A stretch of 64,000 nt of DNA, taken from positions 12,334,868 through 12,398,867 of the forward strand of contig OY987246.1 of NCBI GenBank assembly GCA_963920765.1, given 5' to 3'. The notes below the pieces were generated by a model. The model saw only the letters and a program-made list of their open reading frames with translations, searched no databases and was not told where the DNA came from. This stretch comes from Ulota crispa. Lineage: Eukaryota > Streptophyta > Bryopsida > Orthotrichales > Orthotrichaceae. Both the position numbers and the translations under genes were made by a program. Below are positions 25,145-36,700 of the stretch, in pieces (within the stretch, counting starts at the first letter, position 1; each line of letters opens with the position of its first letter).

Positions 25145-27454
25145 TCAAGTGCTACTTATAATATTTTTTGAAATACTGATTTTACTATGCAGGATAAATT
25201 ATACGAATTTATATTCAGACACCAAGCTTGTATTTGATAGGTATTGATGTGACGTAAATCATCATCAGTTAGGTATGTTTGTGTCTGCAACACAAGAATT
25301 CTTCATATCAATAATATAAACACAAGCTTATGGTCATGTGTTTTTTTTGTATAGGAGTGGATTGAAAAAATTATTCTCAATTCTCTTAAGTACCTATAGA
25401 TCGTCAGTGGCTTTCCAATTCAAGAGTCAAGAATCCTAAAACAACACTTGTAAACTCAATAGAGATCTTTTGTTTTAAAAATTCTTTCAACAGAGTTAAT
25501 CATTGCATTCTTTTTAGATGGTTATTTTCAATACATTTCAATAAATGCAAACATTGCAATTTTACAAGATAATCGCTCAAAACTTTACTTTTGAGAGATA
25601 AGGTTCTCATGATCAATAAAGATGATTGACATGAGTTAGATGATTTGTGTTAATTAGTAGTATCTTGTGGATTGATATAACCATACAAAGGCCTTTGAAG
25701 GTAGGTTTGGTTTTTAAAAAGAGGTGAGCTATCAAAAAAAAAGTTAAGTGCTTGCTTAATTTACAATACCATAATTAAAAATAGAAGAGCACACAAAGAT
25801 GATCCACTTCAAAGACATTGGTTTAAAATAAAGGTTGTAGTTGGTTAGAAATGTGCAGTCTTTACTTTTAAATGAGGATTTTACATATAAATGGGATGAC
25901 ATGAAACCCAAATATAATTCAATAGGTGCATACAAATTCATAGCTTATTTGCGATACTGAGATTCTTAGGGTCTTTTTAAAAGGCAATAAAACTTAACAA
26001 GAACTAAATAATTCATAAAAAGAACCATGTTCAAATGCTTATACAGACACTATTAAACACGATTCTTGTACAATACAACATTGACACTCATTATGTGGTA
26101 TTTTAGATTTTTATTTTTTGCATTATGAAATTTATTCAACAACCTTCAAAGTGGGATGTATATGACAGTCACTTTTTTTTGGGTGAAATGGTTAACTTTT
26201 ATAAAGTTCAAAAACTAGTTTCGAAAGCATGGATGCCAATTCTAAAAAAGAAATTACAAACTCAAGAATTACGCACATTTCTCACTTCGATTTTCTCCCT
26301 TTTCATAAGAAGTATTATAATCTGTAACAATTACAATACTAGATTATTGAAACAATTATCATCAAATCTCTCATTTAGATAGCAAAATTAAGACACCAAC
26401 AAATTTTATTTATGATTAGTTATGAATTTTTGTGACTTAAAAAACAAAATATGCTTCTTTGTAGAACATCGTTAAGATTAGCCTTTCTTTGTGAGAAGGA
26501 GGGCGTTTTTTTTCTAGCAAACTATCGCTAGACTTTGCACCAATCTGGGACAATCCCATTTATTATTGAATACACCGTCGACATCTACAATCTGGCAAAC
26601 AAAAAAAATGCCTTAGTGTAAAGTATTCCATAGATCATGCGTATTATGTATAGATTATTGCTAAAGCGACACCCAAAATTGCTAAAGTCATGAGCATGCA
26701 ATTTGGTGACTTAATGCTAAATTTCTGGATCCAAGTGGTCAGTCATTCCTTTAATTATGGCATTATCACCTCCTTAATCCTTAAAATTTTCAGCCATTTT
26801 GAAGGTGTTTTGGATCTTGATTTCGTAAGATATCAAATGGTGAAGCTTGAAGTATGATGAGTCATTTTTAGGCCAAAGTAACTGTAAGATCTTATAAAAA
26901 GCCAAGTCCTTATCATCTCTACAAAGTTTGATTTCAATCCAAGGGTTAGACTGGAAGATTATAACAAAAATGAAAGGGTAGTACAAGGAAACCAATATTT
27001 TGGAGTAGTTGAAATTGTGTTTTGTTTGGCTCTTTTGGGCACACAACATTCTTAAAAGTTGGCATCTTATGCTCATTCTCAAGGTAACCAAGTTCCACAT
27101 GCATAGAAACAAGTCTTGCATTTTTAGGGTAAAAAATGAGTGAGAAAATGGTCTTGCAATAATGACCACTTGACCCTTAAATTTCAGAAATTGTAAGTAA
27201 AATAGAAGATTTTCACAAATCTAGGGCCAAAATTTAACACTACAACTCCAAGACCACCCATGGTTTGAAAGTTTCTGTAAATTCAAAGGTGACTCTTCTT
27301 CTAAGTTTGAAAACACCACTACATAGCTAACTTGTATCTCTTTTAGATGAGCCAAAGTTCAAGGGACTCTTTACGTTCCTAAGTTCATAAACAGCCATCT
27401 TAAAAAATGATCATCCCGTTTTGGGTTGCTCAGAAATTTAACGGTTAAGAGAAA
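25145..27454. other. Gene-free stretch
   Basis: AT-rich, no recognised gene. The longest open frame, minus strand 26774-27169 (131 aa), contains no motif I can assign and lacks exon-like neighbours. It could be a remnant of a decayed element. The plus-strand frame at 26125-26382 is likewise unsupported. Confidence 0.45.
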
Positions 27455-27735
27455 GAAGAATAAATAATTCTTTTTATTGAACCTTTACTGCATCATTGCT
27501 AATTTTTTGATGTATCCTTACTTGATAGAATTCCAAAGTCTTGTATTTTCAATTACAAATTCAAGCATTTTCAAATTTTGTGGATTTAGTCCTAGAATGA
27601 TAGAGGTGAAACAAGTTTTTTTATCCAAATAAAAAAATCAGCATTGAATGCTCAAATTTCATGCTCAAAGCACACCTTGGGGTGATGCTTTAGCAATTTT
27701 GGGTATAGCTTTAGTAATTTCCTGTATACATGATA
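27455..27735. mobile_element. Single-arm copy of the 'ggtgtggctttagcaattccc' MITE
   Basis: About 280 bp matching, with divergence, each arm of the hairpin at 54554-55106: 'gaatgatagaggtgaaacaa', then 'tcatgctcaaagcacacctt', then 'gctttagtaatttcc'. Only one arm is present here, so it is a solo or broken copy. Confidence 0.55.
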
Positions 27736-29353
27736 TAGTTAAAAAACATCATGGAGAACATTGTTTATCAAACTTTTACAGATTGCATGGATTCTTGCAA
27801 ATGAAGTAGACAAGGTAGGAACTTGCCATTTCATACAATCTAAGGTTCCACTTATTACAAACAATGAATTTTCATAACATCAACTCAAGTTTCATGCTTA
27901 AGTATAGAGAGTAAAATTCATGGATTGAATAAATATTTTCTTTTAACTTTAGAGGTCTTATTTTATTTTAGAATGCTAAACCGCTTCATAGAGTCACATG
28001 AAGATGTTTATATATTGTACCAAACAATCCAAAAAGGATATCGGAATTAAAAAGCAACTTAACATTTCTGATAACTATACTTCAGTACATAAAGGCACTT
28101 CTTATCAATGTTGATGCGGTATACGTGCATGAATATTTCCACTTGACTTTTGAATTTTGAAATTTGAATGCTTGTCATTTTTTAATAATTGTTTTGTAGA
28201 ATTTTGTTCAAAGTTATGACAAGTTTCTCTTCAAATGATGTTTTATATCCTTTCTAATTTGACACACTAAATACACAAGAAACAATCGTAAAGTAAAGGT
28301 TTCCATGCATAGTGACACAATTTTGTGTGTTTTTTTTGTAACTCTAGGGTTACAGTGAATAATCTTACTTTTCTAGAATACATTATGAATCTGTATGATG
28401 TAACTTCACAAGAAATTGTAACGGTTTTGCTTAGCTACTCACCCTTATGCCAAAGATAAAGTTCACGCAATCTTTTTTATGCCCTAAATAAACTTGTCAT
28501 TTGACAAAGCCTACAAAACTGTTATCTTTGCACAACTTATTCAATAAGGTGCATTGTTTTAAAAATTATTCTTATGTGCATCTCATTTTATATGGCTGTG
28601 ATACCTAAAAGAGATATTCTTGTTGAACATGAAAAGAAGTTGTCATGTACTCATGTTGGTAGATATGTGTACTTTGGATAAAGCTACATAAATACACATG
28701 TCTTTGCATACATGAAATAGCACGTAATGAATGTGATAGTCAAATTACTAAACAGACTATTAGATGTCCTTGAAATAATTATTTTTTGCTCAAATTTCTT
28801 TTTGCTTGTGAAGAAATGGTTGTAATTAAGTGATTTTGAACAATTTATTGCTCTTGTGTGACTTGTTGTCTCATCCCCTCTTTTTGGTCATTTGAGAGAA
28901 GACCTTGAGTATTGTCCTTCAAGGATTCTTAGCCATAAATTTGTAACTTTGACAAAATACTAGGAGTTATAACTTATCGACTTCCATAACAAGACTCCTA
29001 AACATTTCTTATATGTCTTTGAATATTTGAAAACATGCAATGAAAGGAAGTCTTTTGATGTCCTTTAGTATTATGCAAACTAAGGGCGGGGATCCACAAA
29101 CCATAGCCTTCTAAAGTCTCTGTTCAACATGAACCAAGTCATTGACAAAATTAGCTGTTGTAATAACATTGAGATGCAAAGACATTATGGGGTAAAAACC
29201 TGTCGCATATCACAAAGATTACACATGACACTATAACTTGCACTTTCTTTTAACCTCAAAACTCTAATTCTTTGCACGCCTACTTTTTCTTTGCTACAAA
29301 ATTTTCCGTGTTGACTCTTGTTGGTATTGTGAAACACTTGCTTGACTAAGGGG

Positions 29354-29603
29354 AATGCTATACCATGAGTGAGGATTTGTGAGCCGTGAGCTATGAGCTT
29401 GAATTTTTTGTCAAAATACTAAATTTCACCTCTATAATTATGTACACAGGGCCCTACAATTATGTATTTTAAACTTTCATCTTTTTGAAAACTTGTTATT
29501 TATTTAGTTTTTTCATTAATTTTGAGTTTAAAATTGGTTCTTGCTCATAAAATCCTGGCTCACCGCTCATGGCTTACTATTTATACTCACAAAATAGGGT
29601 TGT
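29354..29603. mobile_element. ~250-bp MITE of the 'gagccgtgag' family, copy 2
   Basis: Begins near 'gaatgctataccatgagtga' and ends near 'actatttatactcacaaaat'. It has the same core as the copies at 14525-14769, 52041-52283 and 52429-52690, and is nested in the long dispersed repeat. Confidence 0.6.
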
Positions 29604-30924
29604 ATGCTTATTAACAAATGCCAAACATCTATTCACATGAGCTCTGATGGTTCAATTTCTATGGTATAAAAAAGGCACTTTGACAACATGCTACATAGAT
29701 TTCAACCAAGTGCGAAGGGGGCTAGTCCTCCTGTTTTCGAAGCCTTTCATATGCATTCAAATAAGTTAGTGAAGATAAAGAATAGCAAAATGAAAAGAAA
29801 ATGAAAAAGTTTGAACCAAATTTTGATGCACCCAAACTCTCATACCATGATGCTGGTTTAGAGAGCAATCAACAACAATGTGTGGGATAGATCGACAGCT
29901 AATTCAAACTTAGCTGGTGGAATTGGGAAAAAAAGCCGGTTGCATTTCAAAACTGCCGGCTAAAAACATGTTAGATTTTACTTTGAAAATCTAGATGCTC
30001 TTTATTACAGTGTAGATTTAGAAAATACCTCGCAAAACTTAGCATAAAAAAAAACCAGTTGAATATAAAAATTGTTGGATTTTAGCTAGTGGAGTAAAAC
30101 AAAAACATTCTTGAACACTGATTAGGAAGGTTTACATGTTTTGTAGGCAGGAGTTTTCCTTGGTCAAATGAGAACCTGATAAAGTTTGGCACCAGTAAAT
30201 TTTTTCTACTACTGATCACAGTCTGGGGAGTTTTTTTAGCTTAGCTGGCCAATATCCTACATTCTCTTGGGCCAACCGGTTCTCTTGAGTGTAAGGTAGT
30301 ATGCTCTAAAACCGTTAGTTTAAGGGCTGGTCTTCTTTTTTATAGGCTTTTTGGCACAAGAAGATTTTTTTGCCTAATTTCTAGAGAAAAAGAAATGGAT
30401 TCCAAAAGTAATACAATTTTTTTGATATTTTTTGAGGAATTATTATATTATTAATGAATTTTCAAAGTTTGCTATAGTAGACACCTATAGTGTGACTTAA
30501 AGTCTTCCTCAAACCATCCCCTTGCAACATGTAAAGAGATGAGGTGAAATTGAGGAGCATGATTGACTCTTGCAATAAAATGCACCTTTTCTTTCATGAC
30601 TTAAAGGGATCCATTTAAGAACCACTTCATAACCATTCTTGAGCTACCTATGGGACACTTTTGAAGAAAGGGTCGCTTTTAGAGCACACTACCTTACTCT
30701 CGGCTAAACCAAATAAAAAATATTCTTATTTTTTCCACTTAAATGATCGATTTTTTTCCTATACTTTTCAACTCAATTCAAAAATTCTCAAAATCAACCG
30801 GCTAGCTGGTAATTAAATGTTGGTACTCCCCTACATTGCTATTGATGCGATGGAATAGTCTAGACCATGGACAAGAAAATTGGTATATATACATATCAAA
30901 ATACAGATAGCAATAACTTCTAAA

Positions 30925-31005
30925 GGAGCTGTGGCACATACCTCTAAATTCACAGGAATAGTCCCCTCAAGGACGAGGTTCCGGGTTCAACTCCTGGCGG
31001 CTCCA
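30925..31005 (+). repeat. tRNA-like unit with long variable arm, copy 1 (probable SINE or tRNA pseudogene)
   Basis: 81 nt. The acceptor strand GGAGCTG pairs with CGGCTCC (one G-U), followed by discriminator A. The T arm is CCGGG-TTCAACT-CCTGG, and the box B-like GGGTTCAACTCC is intact. A long variable region, as in class II (Leu/Ser) tRNAs, precedes it. The D and anticodon arms do not fold convincingly, so I do not call a functional tRNA. A pyrimidine-rich tail follows. Related units are at 48494-48584 and 60240-60323. Confidence 0.6.
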
Positions 31006-31008
31006 CAA

Positions 31009-31150
31009 TGCCTTTTTATTTTTAACACTACCTTTTTATTTCTATCGCTGCATTTCTATTTCAATTGCTGCCTTTTATTTTCAATCGCTACCTTTTTATT
31101 TCTATCGCTGCCTTTTTTTTTCTACCGCTGCCCTTTTTTTTCTATCGCTA
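31009..31150. repeat. Degenerate ~20-bp tandem array
   Basis: Seven or so units of the form 'gctgcctttttatttctatc' directly after the tRNA-like unit. T-rich tails also follow the other two tRNA-like units, so this may be an expanded tail of the element. Confidence 0.75.
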
Positions 31151-31179
31151 AAACAAGATGGGACTTTCTTTTTGTCATA

Positions 31180-31401
31180 TAGTGCATGACACTTATAACC
31201 AATAATTATTGGTCAAATAAGAAATACTAAAGCACAACACATATACTCATTAGCTCAAAATTAAAGTAATTCCACAACCAAGTGGGATAAACCTTAAGCT
31301 TCATCTTGGTGGACTCAAATTTTTGATAATTTTTTTTTAACAAAACTTTTGGTTAACCACTTGAATTGGGAACTATTGGTTATATGTGTCATGCACCGTA
31401 T
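31180..31401. mobile_element. TIR element with GTGCATGACACTTATAA ends, short copy
   Basis: Inverted ends 'tgcatgacacttataacc' and 'ggttatatgtgtcatgca', about 220 bp. It is the uninterrupted relative of 14458-14930. Confidence 0.6.
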
Positions 31402-31414
31402 GATTTTTTTTATA

Positions 31415-31905
31415 GAAGTGATCATGGAGGCATGGTTCATTTTAGAAGGCATAAAAACAACCTCATTAAATGCACTCACAAATTTAGGCAACTCAATTTG
31501 CAAGAAGATTTACAAACATGATATTTGGTATTGTGCTATATTTTTAGCAATTTTCATGGGGTAGCATGCATTATTGCCTTTTGCAATTTTTGAAAACATA
31601 TTATAATGGATGGGCACCTGTCACAACATTGTAGCATTACAATACATGGCAAACTTTTTGTAGAAGTGATCATGGAGACATGGTTCATTGTAGAAGGTAT
31701 AAAACCAACCTCATTAAATGCACTCATAAATTTAGGCAACTCTATTTGTGAGAAGATTTACAAACATGATATTAGGTACCATGTTATCCTTTTAGTAATT
31801 TTCATGAAGGTAGCATAAATTGTTGACTTTTGTAACTTTTAGAAAGAATATTATAAAGATTGGGCACTTGTCACAACATTGTAGCGTTATAATATGTGGC
31901 AAGCC
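31415..31905. repeat. Tandem duplication, unit 248 bp
   Basis: Both units begin 'gaagtgatcatggag' (31415 and 31663) and share 'cctcattaaatgcactca' and 'cacaacattgtagc'. They differ at many single bases, so the duplication is not recent. The short open frames repeated in each unit have no recognised product. Confidence 0.85.
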
Positions 31906-33773
31906 ACAGTTTAGGTAGGAAGTTCATAAACCAACCATTTAAGTTTACCTAATTCATCAATGACAGTGATAGATATTTGAAAGAACATGTCATTCGTTCC
32001 TAGACTGTGAACACAATTAAAACCTAAGCGGTTTTCAAGCCTCCTACCTTACCAGCAAGGTGTTTATGGGTTGAAGTCAATTCAATCTTGAAGGAGTTGA
32101 GAGTACAAAATTGAGAGGATGAAAAGTAAGTCAAAATTAGAACTTTCATTTGAAAGGCATCCCTTAGGGTCTCCCCGTTGCTCATCAAGAATTTGATCAT
32201 TCTTAAAGGGAAAAACTCCCTGAAAGGAAAACCGTGTGTGTCAACTCTAGAATCGTTTGGTCATTTTGAATCGGCCATGTAGGGTCACAAAAACAAAGCA
32301 CAGAGGTTCTTAAATGGGTCACATTTTCTTATGTTCAAAAATTGTACTTATGCATGTACAATTTTAGAACTTCAAGAGAGTAACATGAGCTGTCATTCAG
32401 TGTGCTTATTGACCATGATTGGGTTGAGTTTTGTCTTCCAGTAAAATATAAATATATGTCATACTAATATAAATGAAAATATGTTCTCAATCATAATTTG
32501 AGCATTGAAATATGGAATGGGTGCTTGCACATTTTAAGAGCCTTACTGGAGCATTCTTGACTTTGTCGTGATTGCTTTTAAGACTCATGTGCTTCATTTA
32601 CAAGCCGCCTTTACATCATGAATGCTGCCACCTATGATCAAGAATAGATACCTATGCACCTTTTGCTTTGATAAATTGTAATTAAATCATACCAACTCAA
32701 AAAATTCAATTTAAATGGTCATAGAGCTGTTTCTTCTTTGACAGCAAAACAGGTTGCTGATCTGAATTTATTTTAGTACAGACGTCATTTTTCCCTTAGA
32801 TGGTCAATTTACTAGCCGACTACCTTAATATAGAAATTGACAGAACAAGCACACATAAGTTGATCATACCGTGATAACCAAAATACTAAAATCTCCATAT
32901 CAAGTGTGACGTGGCTTAATTAAAAAATTAAACCCAATTCAACTCTTTCATCTCGTTTATGGTACGAGATAAGCGATATTTTTCTTTCCTTTTCAAAAAT
33001 TTTAAAATTAATACCAAACATATGTTACCCTATCAAAATTGATTGCTAAAACAAAATTCAGTTTCCTAGCCTAAGCCCTCAGTGGTAAACCTGGTGTTTT
33101 GTCCTGGTCAAAACGTCATTCTTCCCTGCAAAATTACAGCCAAAAATTGATTAAATATTGGTGTTTGATCCCCCAGAGAAAGTGTATATTTAATATTTAT
33201 TTATCAAACTAGGTTAATAACTCACTTCAAAAAAAAGACTCTTATCATGGATATAGTACAATATTTAACATTTTCAATGATTCTTTTTCTCTTAAGTATT
33301 TGGAGGATTTACTAGAATAGAAAAGAACATCCTTATTACGTTAATGTCACTTGAGTTAATGTTACTTGCCGTCAATTTAGACTTATTGCTAATTTTGGTT
33401 TATTCAGAAAATACAATGGGTCAATTATTTGCTCATTCTTGTATAAAAAATTATCTTAGCTCTCCAAAAAGCTTAGTCCAAGCTTGTCTACGTCTAATAA
33501 TTTCAAAGAGCCATTATTATCACTCAACATGCTTTCGGGAAAACTTAGTGCTTGATTTGCCACCAAAAGTTTGAGTTGAGTATCAAATCAAAGTTGAGTA
33601 TCAAATCACCGAAGAGTTTTCCAAGACAAATCTTACAAGACCATATCCAACCTCTAACATTGAAAAATGCGCACCATTGGAGATTCGTCTTACAAAGATG
33701 GTGGTCAAAATAATCAGAGAATTTGGCACCTTGTTCTTGTACTCTTATAGTTATTTTACGTGTATACGCAAGC
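31906..33773. other. Gene-free stretch downstream of EF-Ts
   Basis: No gene recognised. The part next to 33774 should carry the 3' UTR of the minus-strand EF-Ts gene. If the final stop is instead a splice donor (see EF-Ts), a last short exon would lie here; I see no convincing candidate. Confidence 0.45.
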
Positions 33774-36700
33774 TCACCTCTTTTGCATTCCTTCACCGAC
33801 TTCCATCCTCAAGAAATTACTGATACCAACACGCCTTCCAGTTTGCTTTTGGTGGTCATTGAGAACAGCCTGAGTGCCACAATCACCACACTTAGAAATG
33901 AAGTAATTTTAAAAGTGCTATTTCATCAAAAGCTTACATGTAAACTAAAGACAAATAATATTGAGAGCGAATTATGATATAATTGTAAATAGAGGCACAA
34001 TTTGAAAGTAATTACAAATAAGAGCACACCCACAATATTGTCATTACTAATGTTAATAGGGGTGTCAAACCTCAGTGTTTTTCACCCAATAACTCTAGGT
34101 GACTTCACCCTATAATTAAGCAAGTTTTGCAAGTTATCAAGTCTAATAACTCTATCATGCACCTTAGGAGGTGTCCAAAAATTTTAATGGGTTATGGTTC
34201 TTCTTATAGAAAGTTATCAAGTGATCTTGTAAGGGTCCCTCTCTTCAAGCTAGGTGACCTAGTCCAACAATTGCTCGTCAACAAACGCGTAAGGAAGTGC
34301 CTCCTTGACCTGCGTAATGAGCTTGCTGCACTGTGATAGGTAGGGCACAATTGCATTTGGGTTGGGAAGCAAGATGATGAGATAGGGAAGAGGGGAAAGA
34401 GTTATGCGGGGAAGCGACCATAGTTATCAGGTGGTTTTTGAAGCTTTGTGAGGGTGATAACTTTGTGGGCTGCTACAACCACCTGATAACTTTGTGAATT
34501 TCAGGATAAAGTTATCCGGAAATCAGAGGTTTGACACCCACTAATGTGGGCATTATCAGGACCCTTCTTGCTAAACTTTCTAGTGCGCATTTAATCATGC
34601 ACACCACTTTCCCAATGACTCCAAAGGCAAAGCGAGTTTTTGGCTAGCTGGCTTGCAATAATAGGACAACAACTAAATTATGGGTGTGCCCTAGTTTGTA
34701 ATGATTCTCTGTGCCTCCATTTGCAAATTCCTTGTTAATTAGAGTAATGCAAGCTTACTACTAAAATAAAAAAGGTAGAATGGGACTAACAAATCTCAAA
34801 CTTACCTGAACATTCAGAGAGTCATTTATCACAAACTTTTGATCAAGTAAAACGGTTTCTTCAAAATATTTCCGCAATCGGCCTTGCACCATTTTCTCCA
34901 CCACGTTGGGTGGTTTGCCTGATGACAGTGCCTGTACACCCGCCCAATAGAATTGGTGAGGTACCAAATATTAAATTTCAATAACAAGTATAAGATATCC
35001 TAGTTAACTCAGTGCATGGAAAGTTCAAAAATCATTACAGAATAAGATGCCCTTTCTGTACATATCTGGACAGCAAAAAAACAAAAATATCTGCATTAAA
35101 TTGCCACAAACCTTAAAATGAGACCCTAACCCAGAATGCCATGAAGTTTTAAAGAAGATCTAAGCTTGAGTGCCCTGAAGTTTCAAACAGAATCTAAGGG
35201 CCGCTTCACACTATGGCCGACCAAGTAGAGAGTCAATGGGATTGAGTGGCCAAATTTTGTTGAGAGGTTAAAGAAATGGGCTGAAAATAGGCAATAAAAT
35301 ATGTTTTTGACACTTTGGCCGCCCTTAGTGTGAAGTCTCCAAACGCCAATTCCAAAGGCCAAACTCTTGGTAATGATCTTCCATGGCCTCTCAACTTGAA
35401 TGGCCATAGTGTGAAGCCTCCAAAGGCCAAGCCCAAAGTTCAAAGTCATAACATTTATTAAGCCTTCCAAATCTAACGGCCAAGATCATGTTGCATTTTG
35501 TCTATTATATGAAAAAAAATTGACAACCCCTCAACCATAGTTTGGGTCTCCATTTTTGCTTAACCCAAAATTTTCTTGAGAGGCCGTCATTTTGGATGAA
35601 AAAATGATGTCATGGAGGTGAGAGACTTTGGATTTTGGCCTCTAGTGTGAAGGGTCGAGAGGTCAAACTCTTGGTTTCTTCCAATCTGATTGGTGGAAAT
35701 CAGTGGCCTCTTGACCTTTGACCTTTGGCCATAGTGTGAAGCGGCCCTAAGCTTGAATGCCATAAATTTTCAAAGAGAGCCTAAGCTTGACTCCCACGAA
35801 GTTTCAAAGAGAGCCTAAGCTTGCAGAGAATAGATTTTTTACCTGTGATCGGAAAATGTCTGTCTCACGGTGAAGAAAAGTGTCAGGAACGAGGTCTTTA
35901 GACAAAAAGAGAGGCTTGGCTGCCACAACATGCATGGCCAGGGCTGATCCAAGTTGTGCCTCAGTCTCCTGATCTTTTAAACTCCCCTGCTCTGACTCAA
36001 GGGTGACCAGGCCCACAACTCTTGCAAGTCCTGCAACAGGGAAAGCCAAAAAACACATTAAGAGAGAATGGAAACGTAGTTCCTGTCAAGTTCATACTTT
36101 ATTTAATCAACAAGAATTTCCTCCCTTAAAACGTCCATCCCACGTCAAAAAACCCTAGACAAATGCATTTGACAGCAAGATACAAACTATTTGCTATATT
36201 TTGGTTCAAGGGCTTGCAATGGCATCAACCACATTATACGTCACTATGACAATACCAAACAGATATAAAACGTGCCAATTAAAATGGTCTCCCTGTTTCT
36301 TAAAGCCTTGCCTGTGCACAGAACACGACCTCTATATCAAGTTGGTTCCATTTGACTCATTAAACCATACTCCCTCTGGAAATAAGTGTTTAAATTTGGC
36401 TTCATTGTTTGTCCATTAGATTTACTGTCATATAGACTCCTTCGTCTGTCCAGTTATATATACACTTCATGCAATGTTTTTCGTTATTTCATCATCTTAG
36501 ACAAAGCTTTAAAGAGTTAAGAAGGTCAAAACAAGCATAGTCTAGTGCATGGATTCGCAAAGACACCATCGCGACTGTAAAAATTCAAAACTAGTACAAG
36601 AAAACTGAAAATTTATACGAATTTGGGTTCCATTTTCTCTTGGCAACAACCAATTAATTCCAGATTTGATTTTCACATAGGTCAAATCCTTATTTGCACG

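Larger units (their letters stand above)
28400..31160 (+). mobile_element. Old long dispersed repeat, copy 1, ending in a tRNA-like unit
   Basis: Blocks at 28990-29270, 29700-29830 and 30000-30250 recur in inverted order and orientation at about 53000-52720, 51970-51840 and 49060-48890. In both copies a tRNA-like unit lies at the same end. A third partial relative is at about 62030-62210. The element exceeds 2.5 kb and contains later insertions, such as the MITE at 29354-29603. No open frame with retroelement or transposase motifs remains, so its class is unknown. Confidence 0.6.

Noticed and set aside
26774-27169. 131-aa minus-strand frame
   Set aside because: No recognised motif, AT-driven composition, no supporting exons or second copy in the window.
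30925-31005. A functional tRNA gene
   Set aside because: Acceptor and T arms fold, but the D and anticodon arms do not, and two similar diverged copies point to a repeat.
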